Under the pieces are notes generated by a model. It saw nothing but the letters and a program-made list of their open reading frames with translations, did no database searches and was not told the origin of the DNA. A program made the translations under genes and the position numbers. Below are positions 5,173-5,295 of a stretch of DNA of 5,295 bases, piece by piece (positions within the stretch are counted from its first letter, which is position 1; the number at the start of each line of letters is the position of its first letter). Source of the stretch: Bacillota bacterium (GTDB lineage: Bacteria; Bacillota; Clostridia; DSM-8532). The DNA is taken from assembly GCA_023426765.1 (NCBI GenBank), contig JAEZBW010000144.1:1-5295 (forward strand). The letters are read 5' to 3'.

Positions 5173-5191
5173 GGTACCGGAAATCCTTTAC

Positions 5192-5231
5192 ATAGTCAAA
5201 CAAGACCGGAGGTTCCGGTCTTGTTTACTAT
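5192..5231 (-). terminator. Strong terminator-like hairpin upstream of cheR
   Basis: AAACAAGACCGGA (5198-5210) and TCCGGTCTTGTTT (5214-5226) are perfectly complementary over 13 bp around a GGT loop (5 nt if the closing pair opens). ATAGT/ACTAT extends the stem beyond a single bulged C at 5197. Read leftward, the tail is TTGTTTGACTATG, moderately T-rich, and would terminate a gene entering from the right and insulate cheR. Read rightward, T-rich sequence begins only about 10 nt further on, and no plus-strand gene needs it. Confidence 0.65.
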
Positions 5232-5240
5232 ATCGGTAAA

Positions 5241-5266
5241 TTTCTTTTATTCTTTTATTCTTTTAT
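5241..5266. repeat. Short 8-bp tandem repeat (CTTTTATT, about three copies)
   Basis: CTTTTATT at 5244-5251 and 5252-5259 is followed by a partial third copy, CTTTTAT, at 5260-5266. It is a simple AT-rich array liable to slippage. It overlaps the possible end of a leftward gene and lies between that gene and the terminator hairpin. Confidence 0.7.
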
Positions 5267-5295
5267 GATATCACCGATTGTATTGGACATTTCTT
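5255..5295 (-). CDS. Possible C-terminal tail of a leftward gene (5' end outside window)
   Basis: Read leftward from the window edge, one frame gives EMSNTIGDIIKE and a TAA at 5257-5255, 24 nt before the terminator-like hairpin. The terminator's orientation argues for a leftward gene ending here. Another frame (KKCPIQSVIS, stop at 5265-5263) is also open, so the frame is uncertain. The chosen tail resembles helical ends such as those of chemoreceptors, which would fit beside cheR, but twelve residues cannot establish this. Confidence 0.3.
   Translation of the reverse strand, partial: EMSNTIGDIIKE

Noticed and set aside
5026..5268. 80-codon forward ORF starting inside the cheR start codon
   Set aside because: It runs through the terminator hairpin and the tandem repeat and lacks a ribosome binding site.

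Overview
The window looks like chromosomal DNA from a spore-forming, motile member of the Clostridia (Firmicutes). The reasons are strong purine-rich ribosome binding sites (GGGGGA, AGGGAGGA, GGGAGG, AGGGTGAT), extended -10 promoters of the TGnTATAAT type, moderate GC content, a cell-wall M14 peptidase with peptidoglycan-binding and LysM modules but no signal peptide (as in spore peptidoglycan enzymes), and a stand-alone CheR. This assignment is inferred from style and gene content; there is no rRNA or other marker gene.

Layout. Positions 1-192 (+) are the C-terminal end of an unrecognised protein. A gene-free stretch (193-472) ends in a clear extended -10 promoter and ribosome binding site for 473-1234 (+), a 253-aa protein with a basic N-terminal region, one probable membrane segment and a TPR-like helical C-terminal part. 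It converges on 1281-2405 (-), a 374-aa GNAT-fold acetyltransferase-like protein of the large YghO-like type. A 297-bp divergent intergenic region (2406-2702) carries a perfect 13-bp inverted repeat and a 16-bp perfect palindrome. It serves the GNAT gene leftward and, rightward, 2703-3974 (+), a modular PG-binding/LysM/M14 zinc peptidase.

The right third is a leftward unit: cheR (4236-5027, -), followed 15 bp later by a 46-codon gene (4080-4220, -) for a highly regular isoleucine/leucine-zipper microprotein with its own GGGAGG site. A strong hairpin lies at the convergence of the M14 gene and this unit, and its arm is built from the last codons of the microprotein. Upstream of cheR lie a ~165-nt leader with an inverted repeat, a second terminator-like hairpin (5198-5226), a short tandem repeat, and possibly the tail of another leftward gene that runs off the window.

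The genes do not form one pathway. They are a cell-envelope enzyme, a membrane-anchored protein of unknown role, an acetyltransferase and a chemoreceptor methyltransferase. The item most worth a second look is the cheR-linked zipper microprotein; I see no CRISPR array, insertion sequence, phage gene or obvious defence system.
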